DNA of 64,000 nucleotides from NCBI GenBank assembly GCA_003367665.1, contig QKXI01000005.1:124001-188000 (forward strand), read 5' to 3'. This document shows, piece by piece, positions 7,694 to 15,670 of this stretch. Position numbers and translations under genes: made by a program. Below the pieces are notes generated by a model. It was not told the DNA's origin and ran no database searches. It saw only the letters and a program-made list of their open reading frames with translations. Source of the stretch: Leifsonia sp. ku-ls. Lineage in GTDB: Bacteria > Actinomycetota > Actinomycetes > Actinomycetales > Microbacteriaceae. How positions within the stretch are numbered: the stretch's first letter is position 1; the number at the start of each line of letters is the position of its first letter.

Positions 7694-8569
7694 TCACGCG
7701 CGGGTCGTCTCGCCGAGGCCGACCGTGCGCCGGAAGGCGTCCGCCGTGCGCTCGACGACCTCCGCCGGGTCGGAGGCCCAGACGGCCTCGTTGAAGATCT
7801 CCACCTCGACGTCACCGGAGTAGCCGGCGGCCTCGACGGCCGCGGTGATCGGGGCGAAGTCGATGTGGCCGTCGCCCATCATGCCGCGGGCGAGCAGCAC
7901 GTCTGCGGGCAGGGGCGTCACCCAGTCGCACACCTGGTAGGAGGCGATCCGGCCACCCCGACCGGCGCGGGCGAGCTGCGGCAGCAGCTCCGGATCCCAC
8001 CACAGGTGGAAGGTGTCCACCACCACGCCCACCGACTCCGCGGGGAAGCGCTCGGCGATGTCGAGCGCTTGCGCGAGGGTGGAGACGACGGCCCGATCGG
8101 CCGCGTACATCGGGTGCAGCGCCTCGACAGCGAGGACGACGCCGGCGGCGCGCGCGTCCGGCTCCAGCTCCGCCAGCGCGTCCACGACGCGCTCCCGCGC
8201 TCCGGCGAGGTCGCGCGACCCGGCGGGCAGACCGCCCGCGACCAGCACCAGGATGGGCGCGGAACCGGGCGCGCCGGCCGCGGCCAGCGCCGCCGTCTCC
8301 GCGATGGCCCTGCGGTTGTCGTCGAGCGCCGCCCGTCGCTCTGCGCCCTCCTCCGCGGTGAAGAAGCCGCCGCGGCACAGGCTGGATACCCGAAGGCCGG
8401 AGTCCGCGACCATGCGAACCGCCGTCGTCAGCCCGACCTCCGCCACCGGCTCGCGCCACAGTCCGATCGCCTCGACGCCCGCGTCACGGGTGACGCGGAG
8501 CGCCTCGGCGAGCGAAGCGCGCTTGATCGTGGCCTGGTTGATCGACAGCCGCGGGTGCGGGCGGGTCAC
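7694..8569 (-). CDS. Sugar phosphate isomerase/epimerase (AP-endonuclease-2-like TIM barrel)
   Basis: A 291-residue TIM-barrel protein of the xylose isomerase-like/COG1082 group. Seen: SINQATIKRASLAEAL at the N-terminus, the metal-ligand strand LAVEALHPM (Glu), VVVDTFHLWWDPEL (Asp and His), YQVCDWV, a GDGHIDFAPI motif and VEVEIFNEAVWA (Glu near the C-terminus). These are the metal ligands conserved in keto-sugar isomerases/epimerases such as IolE, IolI and hydroxypyruvate isomerase. The start is GTG, overlapping the upstream DUF993 stop as GTGA. In this operon it probably isomerises or epimerises an oxidised sugar or cyclitol before cleavage. Confidence 0.85.
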   Translation of the reverse strand: MTRPHPRLSINQATIKRASLAEALRVTRDAGVEAIGLWREPVAEVGLTTAVRMVADSGLRVSSLCRGGFFTAEEGAERRAALDDNRRAIAETAALAAAGAPGSAPILVLVAGGLPAGSRDLAGARERVVDALAELEPDARAAGVVLAVEALHPMYAADRAVVSTLAQALDIAERFPAESVGVVVDTFHLWWDPELLPQLARAGRGGRIASYQVCDWVTPLPADVLLARGMMGDGHIDFAPITAAVEAAGYSGDVEVEIFNEAVWASDPAEVVERTADAFRRTVGLGETTRA

Positions 8570-9741
8570 GCGTCCACCCCGTTCACGCGCAGCAGCCCCG
8601 TCCAGCGCTCCGCGGCGAGCTCCGGCCGCTCCAGCGCGCCGCAGGCGGCGGCGAGTCGCACGATCTCGGACAGGTGCGGGAGGCTGCGCGCCGACTGCAG
8701 GCCGCCCACCATCGAGAACGCCGGTTGGTGGCCGTTGAGCCAGGACAGGAAGGCGACCCCGGTCTTGTAATAGAAGGTGGGGGCCGCGAACACCTGCCGC
8801 GACAGCGCCTGAGTAGGCGCCAGCACCTCCCGGTAGCGCTCGGTGTCGCCCGCGTCGAGCGCCTGAATGGCGGTGGATGCCGCCGGCGTCAGGGCGGCGA
8901 AGGCCCCGAGGAGCGCGTCGGAGTGCCGGGAGCCGTCGTCCTCGATCAACTCGACGTAGTTGAAGTCGTCCCCGGTGAACAGGCGCACACCCTGCGGAAG
9001 GCGTGCGCGCAGCGAGCGCTCGGCCTCCGCATCCAGAAGGCTCATCTTGATGCCGGAGACGCGGTCGCCTGCGGCCTCGATGATGCGCAGCACGGTCTCG
9101 GCGGCGGGGCCGAACTCCGCCGAGCCGAAGTACCCCGCGAGCGCCGGGTCGAACGCCGGACCCAGCCAGTGCAGCACCACGGGAGCGGAGGCGGCCCCGA
9201 GCACGTCCGCGTACACGCGCTCGTAGTCGGCGGCCGACGCCGCGGCGCGCGCGAGGTGGCGGCTCGCCATGAGCACGACGCCCGCGCCCGCGTCCTCGGT
9301 GAAGTGCAGCTGCTCCTTGTAGGCGTCGGCCACGGCCGCGAGCGGCAGCACGGGGTCGTCCACGTGGTCGGTGTTCACGCCGGCGACGACCGAACCGCCG
9401 GCCGAGCGCGCGTCCGCGGCGCTGCGGGCGATCAGCTCGCGCGTCGCCGCGGCGTCGAGACCCATGTTGCGCTGGGCGGTGTCCATCGCGTCCGCCACGC
9501 CGAGACCCCAGGAGTAGACGTGGCGGCGGAACGCCAGGGTCGCATCCCAGTCGATGTCGGCGGGCGCGCCGGGAACGTTCTCGGCCCAGGCCTTCGGGAT
9601 GACGTGCGCGGCGGCGTAGGCCACCCGCGACCGCAGCGGGGCGGCGGGACGGGCGAAGGCCGGCGCCTCACCCAGGTCGAGCCACGACCGTGTGCCGTCG
9701 GCGTCGACAAGGGCGACCCGGGAGTCCGCGACGACGGTCAT
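8566..9741 (-). CDS. DUF993 family protein, DHDPS/NAL-like TIM-barrel aldolase candidate
   Basis: A 391-residue protein of the DUF993 family, related to the dihydrodipicolinate synthase/N-acetylneuraminate lyase fold. The likely Schiff-base lysine is Lys232 in DRVSGIKMSLLD, which matches the GIK motif of that superfamily. Other conserved-looking stretches are YSWGLGVADAMDTAQRNMGL, VVLHWLGPAFDPAL and LFTGDDFNYVELI. No reaction has been established that I know of. It overlaps the dehydrogenase stop (ATGA) and the isomerase start (GTGA), so the three are translationally coupled. Retro-aldol cleavage of the dehydrogenase/isomerase product is a reasonable inference, given the glycerate kinase downstream. 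Confidence 0.82.
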   Translation of the reverse strand: MTVVADSRVALVDADGTRSWLDLGEAPAFARPAAPLRSRVAYAAAHVIPKAWAENVPGAPADIDWDATLAFRRHVYSWGLGVADAMDTAQRNMGLDAAATRELIARSAADARSAGGSVVAGVNTDHVDDPVLPLAAVADAYKEQLHFTEDAGAGVVLMASRHLARAAASAADYERVYADVLGAASAPVVLHWLGPAFDPALAGYFGSAEFGPAAETVLRIIEAAGDRVSGIKMSLLDAEAERSLRARLPQGVRLFTGDDFNYVELIEDDGSRHSDALLGAFAALTPAASTAIQALDAGDTERYREVLAPTQALSRQVFAAPTFYYKTGVAFLSWLNGHQPAFSMVGGLQSARSLPHLSEIVRLAAACGALERPELAAERWTGLLRVNGVDA

Positions 9742-10919
9742 CGTGCGACCGCCAGGTCGGCGGTGGGCGCTCCGGCGAGCGTGACCTCGGGCAGCTCGAT
9801 CCGGCGCCCTTCTCGCGACGACCGCAGGCCGAGCTCCGCGAGCTGCACGCCGCGGGCGCCGGCGAGGAAGTCGAAGCGGTGCGGCGCGTCCTCCAGCACG
9901 TGCCGCAGGAACTCCTCCCACTGGGTCTTGAAGCCGTTCTCGAAGACCTCGTTCGCGGGCGACTCGATCCAGTCGGCGGCGTAGTCGTGCTCGTCGGCGA
10001 GGTCGGGGTTCCACACCGGCTTCGGCGTGGCGTTGCGCGGCTGGATCTTGCAGCCGAACAGACCCGCGACGGCGCTGCCATGGGTGCCGTCCACCTGGAA
10101 CTCCACCAGCTCGTCGCGGTTGACGCGCGTGGTCCAGCTGGAGTTGAGCTGCGCCGTCGCGCCGCCGGCCAGCCGGAAGATGGCGTAGGCGGCGTCGTCC
10201 GCCGTCGCGGCGTAGGGGCGACCATGCTCGTCGACCCGCTGCGGGATCTCGGTGACCGCCTCCGCGTACACCGACTCCACCCGGCCGAAGAGGTTCTCCA
10301 GCACGTAGCTCCAGTGCGGGAACATGTCGACGACGATGCCGCCGCCGTCCTCGGCGCGGTAGTTCCAGCTGGGGCGCTGCGCGGCCTGCCAGTCGCCCTC
10401 GAACACCCAGTAGCCGAACTCGCCGCGCACCGAGAGGATGCGGCCGAAGAAGCCGGAGTCGACCAGCCGCTTCAGCTTCCGGAGGCCCGGAAGGTAGAGC
10501 TTGTCGTGGACGACGCCGTTCTTCACGCCGGCCGCCTTCGCGAGGCGGGCGAGCTCGAGGGCCTCCTCGAAGCTCTCCGCGGTCGGCTTCTCGGTGTAGA
10601 TCGCCTTGCCAGCCGCGATGGCCTTGCGGATGGCGGCGGAGCGCGCGCTCGTGACGAGGAAGTCCGCGTAGATCGACCAGCGGTCGTCCGCGAGCGCGGC
10701 GTCGAGGTCGGTCGTGTGGTCCCGGATGTCGTGGCGGCGGGCGATCTCCGCGAGCTTCGCCTCGTCGCGGCCGACGAGCAGCGGTTCGACCTGGACGCGG
10801 CGTCCGTCGGAGAGCAGCACGCCGCCCTGCTCGCGGATCGCGAGGATCGACCGAACCAGGTGCTGCCGGTACCCCATGCGCCCGGAGACGCCGTTCATGA
10901 TGATGCCGATCGACGACAC
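9738..10919 (-). CDS. Gfo/Idh/MocA family NAD(P)-dependent dehydrogenase
   Basis: A 393-residue dehydrogenase of the glucose-fructose oxidoreductase/inositol dehydrogenase family. The nucleotide-binding loop is GIIMNGVSGRMGYRQHL, an unusual variant of GxGxxG. The EKP motif carrying the catalytic lysine is YTEKPTAESF at residues 109-118 (Lys111). The substrate part contains GGGIVVDMFPHWSYVLENLF with the conserved D and H. GTG at 10919 is chosen because AAGGAG stands five bases ahead and the NAD motif begins at once. It is first in the operon with DUF993, the isomerase and glycerate kinase. A LacI-type site lies 25 bases upstream of the start. Likely role: oxidation of a sugar, sugar acid or cyclitol. 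Confidence 0.88.
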   Translation of the reverse strand: MSSIGIIMNGVSGRMGYRQHLVRSILAIREQGGVLLSDGRRVQVEPLLVGRDEAKLAEIARRHDIRDHTTDLDAALADDRWSIYADFLVTSARSAAIRKAIAAGKAIYTEKPTAESFEEALELARLAKAAGVKNGVVHDKLYLPGLRKLKRLVDSGFFGRILSVRGEFGYWVFEGDWQAAQRPSWNYRAEDGGGIVVDMFPHWSYVLENLFGRVESVYAEAVTEIPQRVDEHGRPYAATADDAAYAIFRLAGGATAQLNSSWTTRVNRDELVEFQVDGTHGSAVAGLFGCKIQPRNATPKPVWNPDLADEHDYAADWIESPANEVFENGFKTQWEEFLRHVLEDAPHRFDFLAGARGVQLAELGLRSSREGRRIELPEVTLAGAPTADLAVAR

Positions 10920-10943
10920 GTGTACTCCTTCGTTCGTGCGCTG

Positions 10944-10957
10944 GAAAGCGCTTACCA
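10944..10957. promoter_or_regulatory. LacI-type operator upstream of dehydrogenase operon
   Basis: GAAAGCGCTTACCA with palindromic core AAGCGCTT (10946-10953). An identical 14-bp copy lies at 12404-12417 before the MFS transporter of the same cluster. The AAGCGCTT core is a common LacI-family operator, and the repressor gene at 12501-13484 is the obvious candidate. Confidence 0.8.
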
Positions 10958-11008
10958 CGGTAGCTCGCGCTCGCCACCCTCATCAACTCCCCCGCGAAAG
11001 GCCGCGAC

Positions 11009-11057
11009 TCGTGACGAATGGGCGCGATTCGTGACGAATCGCGCCCATTCGTCACGA
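11009..11057. repeat. Perfect 49-bp inverted repeat (24-bp arms, 1-bp centre)
   Basis: The arms 11009-11032 and 11034-11057 are perfect inverted repeats about base 11033. The arm begins TCGTGACGAATGGGCGC and contains the unit GTGACGAAT, which occurs twice in direct orientation (11011, 11031) and once inverted (ending 11059). It lies 15 bases after the MFS transporter stop on the reverse strand and also upstream of the dehydrogenase promoter. A very stable cruciform or hairpin is expected; it may be a transcription terminator without a T-tract, or a dispersed intergenic repeat. Confidence 0.75.
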
Positions 11058-11071
11058 ACCGCAACTCGGCG

Positions 11072-12364
11072 TCAGCGGCGGGTGGTGCCGGCGGGGGCGG
11101 CGGCCACGGCGGCGGCGTCGACGGCCGCGAAGTCGATCGCGTGCGCCTGCTTGCCGAGCGCCGTGAGCACGATCACCGCGATCGCCGCGATGCCGACCGT
11201 CGACGCCATCGCCCAGCCGTAGCCGAGCTGCGGCGCGAGGGCCTGCTGGATCGGCAGGTTGAACGCCGCGATGACGTTGCCCAGCTGGTACGTGACGCCG
11301 GGGTAGAACCCGCGGATCGCGTTCGGCGACATCTCGTTGAGGTGCGCCGGGATCGCGCCCCACGCACCCTGCGTCGTGAACTGGATGAGGGCCGAGCCGA
11401 GGCACAGCAGCCCGGCGGTCTGCGAGAAGGCGAAGATCGGGATGATCGGCAGCGTCAGGGCCGCGCCGAGGATGATCGTCGCCTTCCGCCCCCACCGGTC
11501 CGACAGCGAGCCGAGCACGATGCAGCCGACGATCGCTCCGATGTTGTAGACGACGGCGATCCACCCGGCGGTCGCGGCGTCCAGGCCGGCGCCGCCGTTC
11601 TCGGTGGACTTCAGGAAGGTCGGGTAGATGTCCTGCGTGCCGTGGCTCATCCAGTTGAACGCCGCCATGAGCAGCACCAGGTAGACGAAGCGCCGCAGCA
11701 CCTTGCCGTCGAAGAACACCCGGCGGATGGAGGTGTCGGCCTTGCGCATCTTCTCGCGAGTGTTCTCCCACACCTCCGACTCCCGCACGCGCGAGCGGAT
11801 GATCAGCGTGATGAGCGCCGGCAGGATGCTGAGCGCGAACAGCCAGCGCCAGTTCAGCCCGAACACCGAGTGGACGAGCAGGAAGGCCAGCGCCGCCAGC
11901 AGGTAGCCGGCCGAGTAGCCGGCCTGCAGGATGCCGGAGTACAGCCCGCGGCGGGTGCGCGGCACCTTCTCCATGGTGAGGGCGGCGCCGAGGCCCCACT
12001 CGCCGCCCATCCCGATGCCGTACAGCAGGCGGAGGATGAACAGCACGGTGAAGTTGGGCGCGAAGGCGCAGAGGAACCCGACGATCGAGTAGAAGCACAC
12101 GTCGACCATCAGCGGAACGCGCCGGCCGACCCGGTCGGCCCAGAGGCCGAACAGGTACGCGCCCACCGGCCGCATGATGAGGGTGATGGTCGTCAGGTAC
12201 GCCATCTGCTCCAGCGGGACGTGGAACTCCGCCCCGATGTCGGCGTAGACGAGCACGATGATGAAGTAGTCGAAGGCGTCCATCATCCAGCCGAGCAACG
12301 AGGCGATGAACGCGTTGCGCTGGTCGGGGCTGAGACGGGCGGAGCCGAGCGCGGTGTCTGTCAC
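11072..12364 (-). CDS. MFS transporter, sugar acid/carboxylate type
   Basis: A 430-residue major facilitator with twelve membrane helices. N-terminal GWMMDAFDYFIIVLVYADIG and the first loop ADRVGRRVPLM resemble the SHS group (lactate/sialate:H+ symporters such as JenP and NanT). GIGMGGEWGLGAALTMEKVP and LSDRWGRKATII mark the fourth helix and the second-half loop. The GTG at 12364 with an AAGGAA site is chosen, not the earlier in-frame start that would read through the LacI operator. It likely imports the acidic substrate of the neighbouring dehydrogenase-DUF993-isomerase pathway by proton symport. Its operator is identical to that of the enzyme operon. Confidence 0.85.
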   Translation of the reverse strand: MTDTALGSARLSPDQRNAFIASLLGWMMDAFDYFIIVLVYADIGAEFHVPLEQMAYLTTITLIMRPVGAYLFGLWADRVGRRVPLMVDVCFYSIVGFLCAFAPNFTVLFILRLLYGIGMGGEWGLGAALTMEKVPRTRRGLYSGILQAGYSAGYLLAALAFLLVHSVFGLNWRWLFALSILPALITLIIRSRVRESEVWENTREKMRKADTSIRRVFFDGKVLRRFVYLVLLMAAFNWMSHGTQDIYPTFLKSTENGGAGLDAATAGWIAVVYNIGAIVGCIVLGSLSDRWGRKATIILGAALTLPIIPIFAFSQTAGLLCLGSALIQFTTQGAWGAIPAHLNEMSPNAIRGFYPGVTYQLGNVIAAFNLPIQQALAPQLGYGWAMASTVGIAAIAVIVLTALGKQAHAIDFAAVDAAAVAAAPAGTTRR

Positions 12365-12403
12365 GGGGACGTTCCTTTCCGATCGACGGTGATCGGCATG
12401 CGA

Positions 12404-12417
12404 GAAAGCGCTTACCA
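12404..12417. promoter_or_regulatory. LacI-type operator upstream of MFS transporter
   Basis: GAAAGCGCTTACCA, identical to the site at 10944-10957 and in the same orientation, with core AAGCGCTT at 12406-12413. It lies 40 bases upstream of the transporter start and 84 bases downstream of the LacI gene end, so it serves the transporter transcript. Confidence 0.8.
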
Positions 12418-12500
12418 AGCCATTACGATAGTCGTCGTCGAGCCGGTGTCAAGCGGACGCCGACGATCGGCGCGGCGCCGCGCAGCGTGGACGGGCCGGC

Positions 12501-13484
12501 TCAGCGCCGGGGCGTCGACGCGCGCAGCCGCACCTCCGCCGCGACCGGACGGTCGGCGGCGACGGGCTCGTCGGCGAGCGCCAGCTCCAGCGCCCTCGCG
12601 CCGATGTCGGCGAGCGGCAGGGCGACCGACGTCAGAGCCGGCGTGACGTCCGCCACGAGCGGGATGTCGTCGAAGCCGGCGACGGCGACCCCCACGCCCG
12701 GTGCGATGCCGGCCTCCCGCAACGCCGCCATGGCCCCGATCGCCATCACGTCGCTCACGGCGAAGACGCACTCCGGGCGGTCTCCCGCCGCGAGCAGCTC
12801 CGACATGGCCCTGTGGCCGCCGGCGCGCGAGAACTCCGCGTGCTGGATGCGCGCATCGGGCACCACGGAGCGGAAGCCGTCGACCCGGTCGCGCACGGTA
12901 ACGAGCTCCTCCGGGCCGGCGAGCACCGCGAAGTCGGAGTACCCCAGTCCGCGCAGCGAACGGGCGAGCTCCGCGGCCCCGCCATGGTTGTCCACGGCCA
13001 CCGAGCGCAGGCCCGGCGCCCCGGAGCCGACGACCGCGATCCGCTCGCGCCCACCCTCGGGGAGCTCCGCCCCGACCACGCGGCTGCCGGCCAGGACGAC
13101 CGCTCGCGGCCGCTGGCCGCGCAGCGCGGTCATCGCCGCCTGCTCCCGGTCCACCGACTCCGCCCCCGCGTACGGACCGGTCGCGGTGATCGTGACGATG
13201 AGGCCGCGCTCGTCCGCCACCCGGACCACGCCGGAGGCGATGGAGGCGAAGTACGGGTCCGCGATGTCGCCGACCACGAGCGCGACGACGTTGGTGGTGC
13301 CGCGGGCGACCGCCTGCGCCTGCACGTTCGCGCTGTATCCCAGGGCCCGCGCCGACGCGAGCACGCGCTCCTGAAGCTCGGGGTTCACCCGGCGGGAGCT
13401 GCCGTTGAGCGCGCGGGACGCGGTCGCGAGCGAGACGCCGGCGTGCGCGGCGACCTCCGACAGGGTGGGGACGTTCTCGCTCAC
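12501..13484 (-). CDS. LacI family transcriptional repressor of the adjacent catabolic cluster
   Basis: A 327-residue LacI/GalR regulator. The N-terminal helix-turn-helix and hinge read TLSEVAAHAGVSLATASRAL and ERVLASARALGYSANVQAQA. The periplasmic-binding-like effector domain follows (VVALVVGDIADPYFASIASG; FAVSDVMAIGAMAALREAGI; VAVAGFDDIPLVADVTPALT). The start is GTG at 13484, within a GTGA overlap with the stop of the upstream LysR gene, so it may depend on LysR translation. The two GAAAGCGCTTACCA operators next door make it the likely repressor of the MFS gene and of the dehydrogenase operon. The effector would be a sugar or sugar acid. Confidence 0.9.
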   Translation of the reverse strand: MSENVPTLSEVAAHAGVSLATASRALNGSSRRVNPELQERVLASARALGYSANVQAQAVARGTTNVVALVVGDIADPYFASIASGVVRVADERGLIVTITATGPYAGAESVDREQAAMTALRGQRPRAVVLAGSRVVGAELPEGGRERIAVVGSGAPGLRSVAVDNHGGAAELARSLRGLGYSDFAVLAGPEELVTVRDRVDGFRSVVPDARIQHAEFSRAGGHRAMSELLAAGDRPECVFAVSDVMAIGAMAALREAGIAPGVGVAVAGFDDIPLVADVTPALTSVALPLADIGARALELALADEPVAADRPVAAEVRLRASTPRR

Positions 13485-14425
13485 ACGCCCAACCTACCGG
13501 CGACGGATGCACGGTCGCCGCGCACCGCGATGTCCAGCAGAGACCGCAGTCGCGGCCCCAGCGTCCCGTCGCCCGCGTAGACGGCGCGCAGCTCGCGGAT
13601 GAAGCGATGGTCGCGCACGCGGACCCGCACCAGCCTGCCCGCGGCGATGTCGTCGCGCACCGCCAGGATGCTGAGCACGGCGGGTGCGGCTCCCGACGCG
13701 ACGACGGTGCGGATGGCAGCCGTGGTGGGCAGCTCCAGCAGGGGCGGTGCCGGCGTGTGCCCTTCCACGCTCATCGCCTGCTCGACGCTCTGGCGCGTGC
13801 CGGAGCCTGGCTCGCGGGTCACTAGCGGCGTGCCGGCAAGCGCGGCGAGCGACACGGACGCCCGGCCGGCCCACGCGTGGCTGCGCCCGACCACGAGCAC
13901 CAGCTCGTCGCGGGCGACGGTCACCGTCGTCAGCTCGCCCGTCGGCTGGGGCGACTCGATGAAGCCGAGTGGATGCGTCCCGTCCGCGACCAGCTCGAGC
14001 ACGCGTCTGCTGTTCGCTGCGGTCACCGAAAGCTCGCCGTCGTGTGTGCCGGAGGCCTGCATCGCGAGCAGCCACCCGGGCAGGAGGTACTCGGCGACGG
14101 TCAGGCTGGCCGCCACGGCCGAGGGTCCGCCCCCGCCGCGCAGCGCCGCGACGCCGGTGGCGAAGCGCTCCGCCGCCTCCACGACGCCGGAGGCCCACTG
14201 CGCGGCGACGGCGCCCTCGGTGGTCAGCGTCGTGCCGCGGGCGCCGCGCCGGAGCAGCGGGATGCCGAGTCGCCGTTCGAGCCGGCGCATGCGCTCCGAG
14301 GCGGCCTGCTGCGTCATCCCGGTGGCCCTGCCCGCCGCCGAGATGGACCCGGTCTCCGCGATCGCCGAGAGCACCGCGAGCGAGACCAGGTCGGTCGCGC
14401 CCACAACGTCCGCTTGTGCATCCAC
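13481..14425 (-). CDS. LysR family regulator, divergent from TDT transporter
   Basis: A 314-residue LysR-type regulator. The winged helix-turn-helix is at the N-terminus (LAVLSAIAETGSISAAGRAT, then GMTQQAASERMRRLERRLGI). The effector domain includes PTGELTTVTVARDELVLVVG and a hinge LVTREPGSGTRQSVEQAM, typical of CysB/CysL-like members. It is divergent from a TDT-family transporter 48 bases away and probably controls it. The stop overlaps the start of the LacI gene (GTGA), giving an odd two-regulator transcript. A TTGTG-CATC-CACAA dyad covers its own GTG start. Confidence 0.88.
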   Translation of the reverse strand: MDAQADVVGATDLVSLAVLSAIAETGSISAAGRATGMTQQAASERMRRLERRLGIPLLRRGARGTTLTTEGAVAAQWASGVVEAAERFATGVAALRGGGGPSAVAASLTVAEYLLPGWLLAMQASGTHDGELSVTAANSRRVLELVADGTHPLGFIESPQPTGELTTVTVARDELVLVVGRSHAWAGRASVSLAALAGTPLVTREPGSGTRQSVEQAMSVEGHTPAPPLLELPTTAAIRTVVASGAAPAVLSILAVRDDIAAGRLVRVRVRDHRFIRELRAVYAGDGTLGPRLRSLLDIAVRGDRASVAGRLGV

Positions 14426-14427
14426 AA
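14414..14427. promoter_or_regulatory. Dyad over the LysR gene start
   Basis: TTGTGCATCCACAA, 5-bp arms separated by four bases, overlaps the GTG start of the LysR gene at 14425-14423. LysR proteins often bind a dyad near their own start and repress themselves. Alternatively it is chance; the longer LysR box of the divergent promoter was not clearly seen. Confidence 0.35.
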
Positions 14428-14473
14428 TGGCCTGACTCTACTGCGACGGACGCTGCGGACGGAACCTGGTCGC

Positions 14474-15556
14474 ATGGCCCGCCTCACGCTCTCCACCGTC
14501 ACGCCGAACTGGTTCGCCTCCGTCATGGGCACGGGCATCGTCGCCACGGCGGCTGCCTCGCTGCCCGTGCAGCTCCCCGGCTTGCGCCTCGGCGCCCTGG
14601 TCGTCTGGCTCCTGGCGGCCGCCCTGCTCGTGTTCCTGAGCTCCGCCTCCGTCCTCCACTGGGTCCGCCACGGCGGGATCGCCCGGCGTCACCACCTCGA
14701 CCCCGTGATGGCGCACTTCTACGGCGCTCCGCCGATGGCGTTCCTGACGGTCGGCGCCGGTGCATTGCTGGTCGGCAGAGACCTGATCGGTCTCCCGGCC
14801 GCGGTCGCGCTGGACGCCGTGCTCTGGGCGGTCGGCACCCTCGGTGGGCTGTTCAGCGCCGTCGTGGTGCCGTACCTCGCCGTCACCCGTCACCGGAACA
14901 CAGCGGAGTCCGTCTTCGGCGGCTGGCTGATGCCGGTGGTCCCACCGATGGTGTCGGCCGCGACCGGAGCGCTCCTGCTCCCGTACACGCCGGGCGGTCA
15001 GGCCAGGGAGACGCTGCTGTTCGGCTGCTACGCCATGTTCGGGCTCAGCCTGATCGCATCCCTCGTCATCATCGTCCAGTTGTGGCAGCGCCTCGCCGTG
15101 CACACGGTCGGGTCTCAGGCCATGGTGCCGACGCTGTGGATCGTCCTCGGTCCGCTCGGGCAGAGCATCACCGCGGTCAACCTCCTCGCCGCGAACGCCA
15201 CAGGCACCGTCGGACAGGGGCCGGCCCGCTCGCTCCTGGGGTTCGCGGTGGTCTACGGCGCGGCGGCGCTCGGCTTCGCTCTCCTGTGGCTCGCGATCGC
15301 CACCGCGATCACCGTCCGCACCGCCCGCGAGGGCCTCCCGTTCTCGCTGACCTGGTGGTCCTTCACCTTCCCGGTCGGCACGTGCGTCACCGGCACCGCG
15401 GCCCTCGCCGCGCACACCGGGCTGGTCGCCCTGGCGGGCCTCTCCGTGGCCCTGTTCGTCGTCCTCGTGGTGGCGTGGGTCGCGGTCGGCTCCCGCACCC
15501 TCCGGGACAACCTCCGGCGTCCGGGCCGGCGCGCCGCCCTGCTCCCGTCGGCCTGA
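14474..15556 (+). CDS. TDT family transporter (TehA/Mae1/Ssu1-like)
   Basis: A 360-residue protein with about ten membrane helices, of the tellurite-resistance/dicarboxylate transporter family (SLAC1/TehA/Ssu1 fold). The N-terminal signature TPNWFASVMGTGIVATAA is typical, followed by HFYGAPPMAFLTVGAGALL and SLTWWSFTFPVGTCVTGTAAL near the C-terminus. Known members move sulfite, C4-dicarboxylates or anions through a central pore. The substrate here is not determined; a CysL-like divergent LysR makes sulfite or another sulfur anion one possibility. ATG 14474 is chosen because the family signature starts within ten residues. Confidence 0.85.
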   Translation: MARLTLSTVTPNWFASVMGTGIVATAAASLPVQLPGLRLGALVVWLLAAALLVFLSSASVLHWVRHGGIARRHHLDPVMAHFYGAPPMAFLTVGAGALLVGRDLIGLPAAVALDAVLWAVGTLGGLFSAVVVPYLAVTRHRNTAESVFGGWLMPVVPPMVSAATGALLLPYTPGGQARETLLFGCYAMFGLSLIASLVIIVQLWQRLAVHTVGSQAMVPTLWIVLGPLGQSITAVNLLAANATGTVGQGPARSLLGFAVVYGAAALGFALLWLAIATAITVRTAREGLPFSLTWWSFTFPVGTCVTGTAALAAHTGLVALAGLSVALFVVLVVAWVAVGSRTLRDNLRRPGRRAALLPSA

Positions 15557-15670
15557 GCGGGACGGACCGGAGTCGCGCTTCCCGGGCGACGTCGACGGGC
15601 TCACGGCGCCGAACCGCACGACCTGCTGCGGCCGCCGAGCGCGGCGGGCTCCTCTGCGGCGCTGTGCCCG

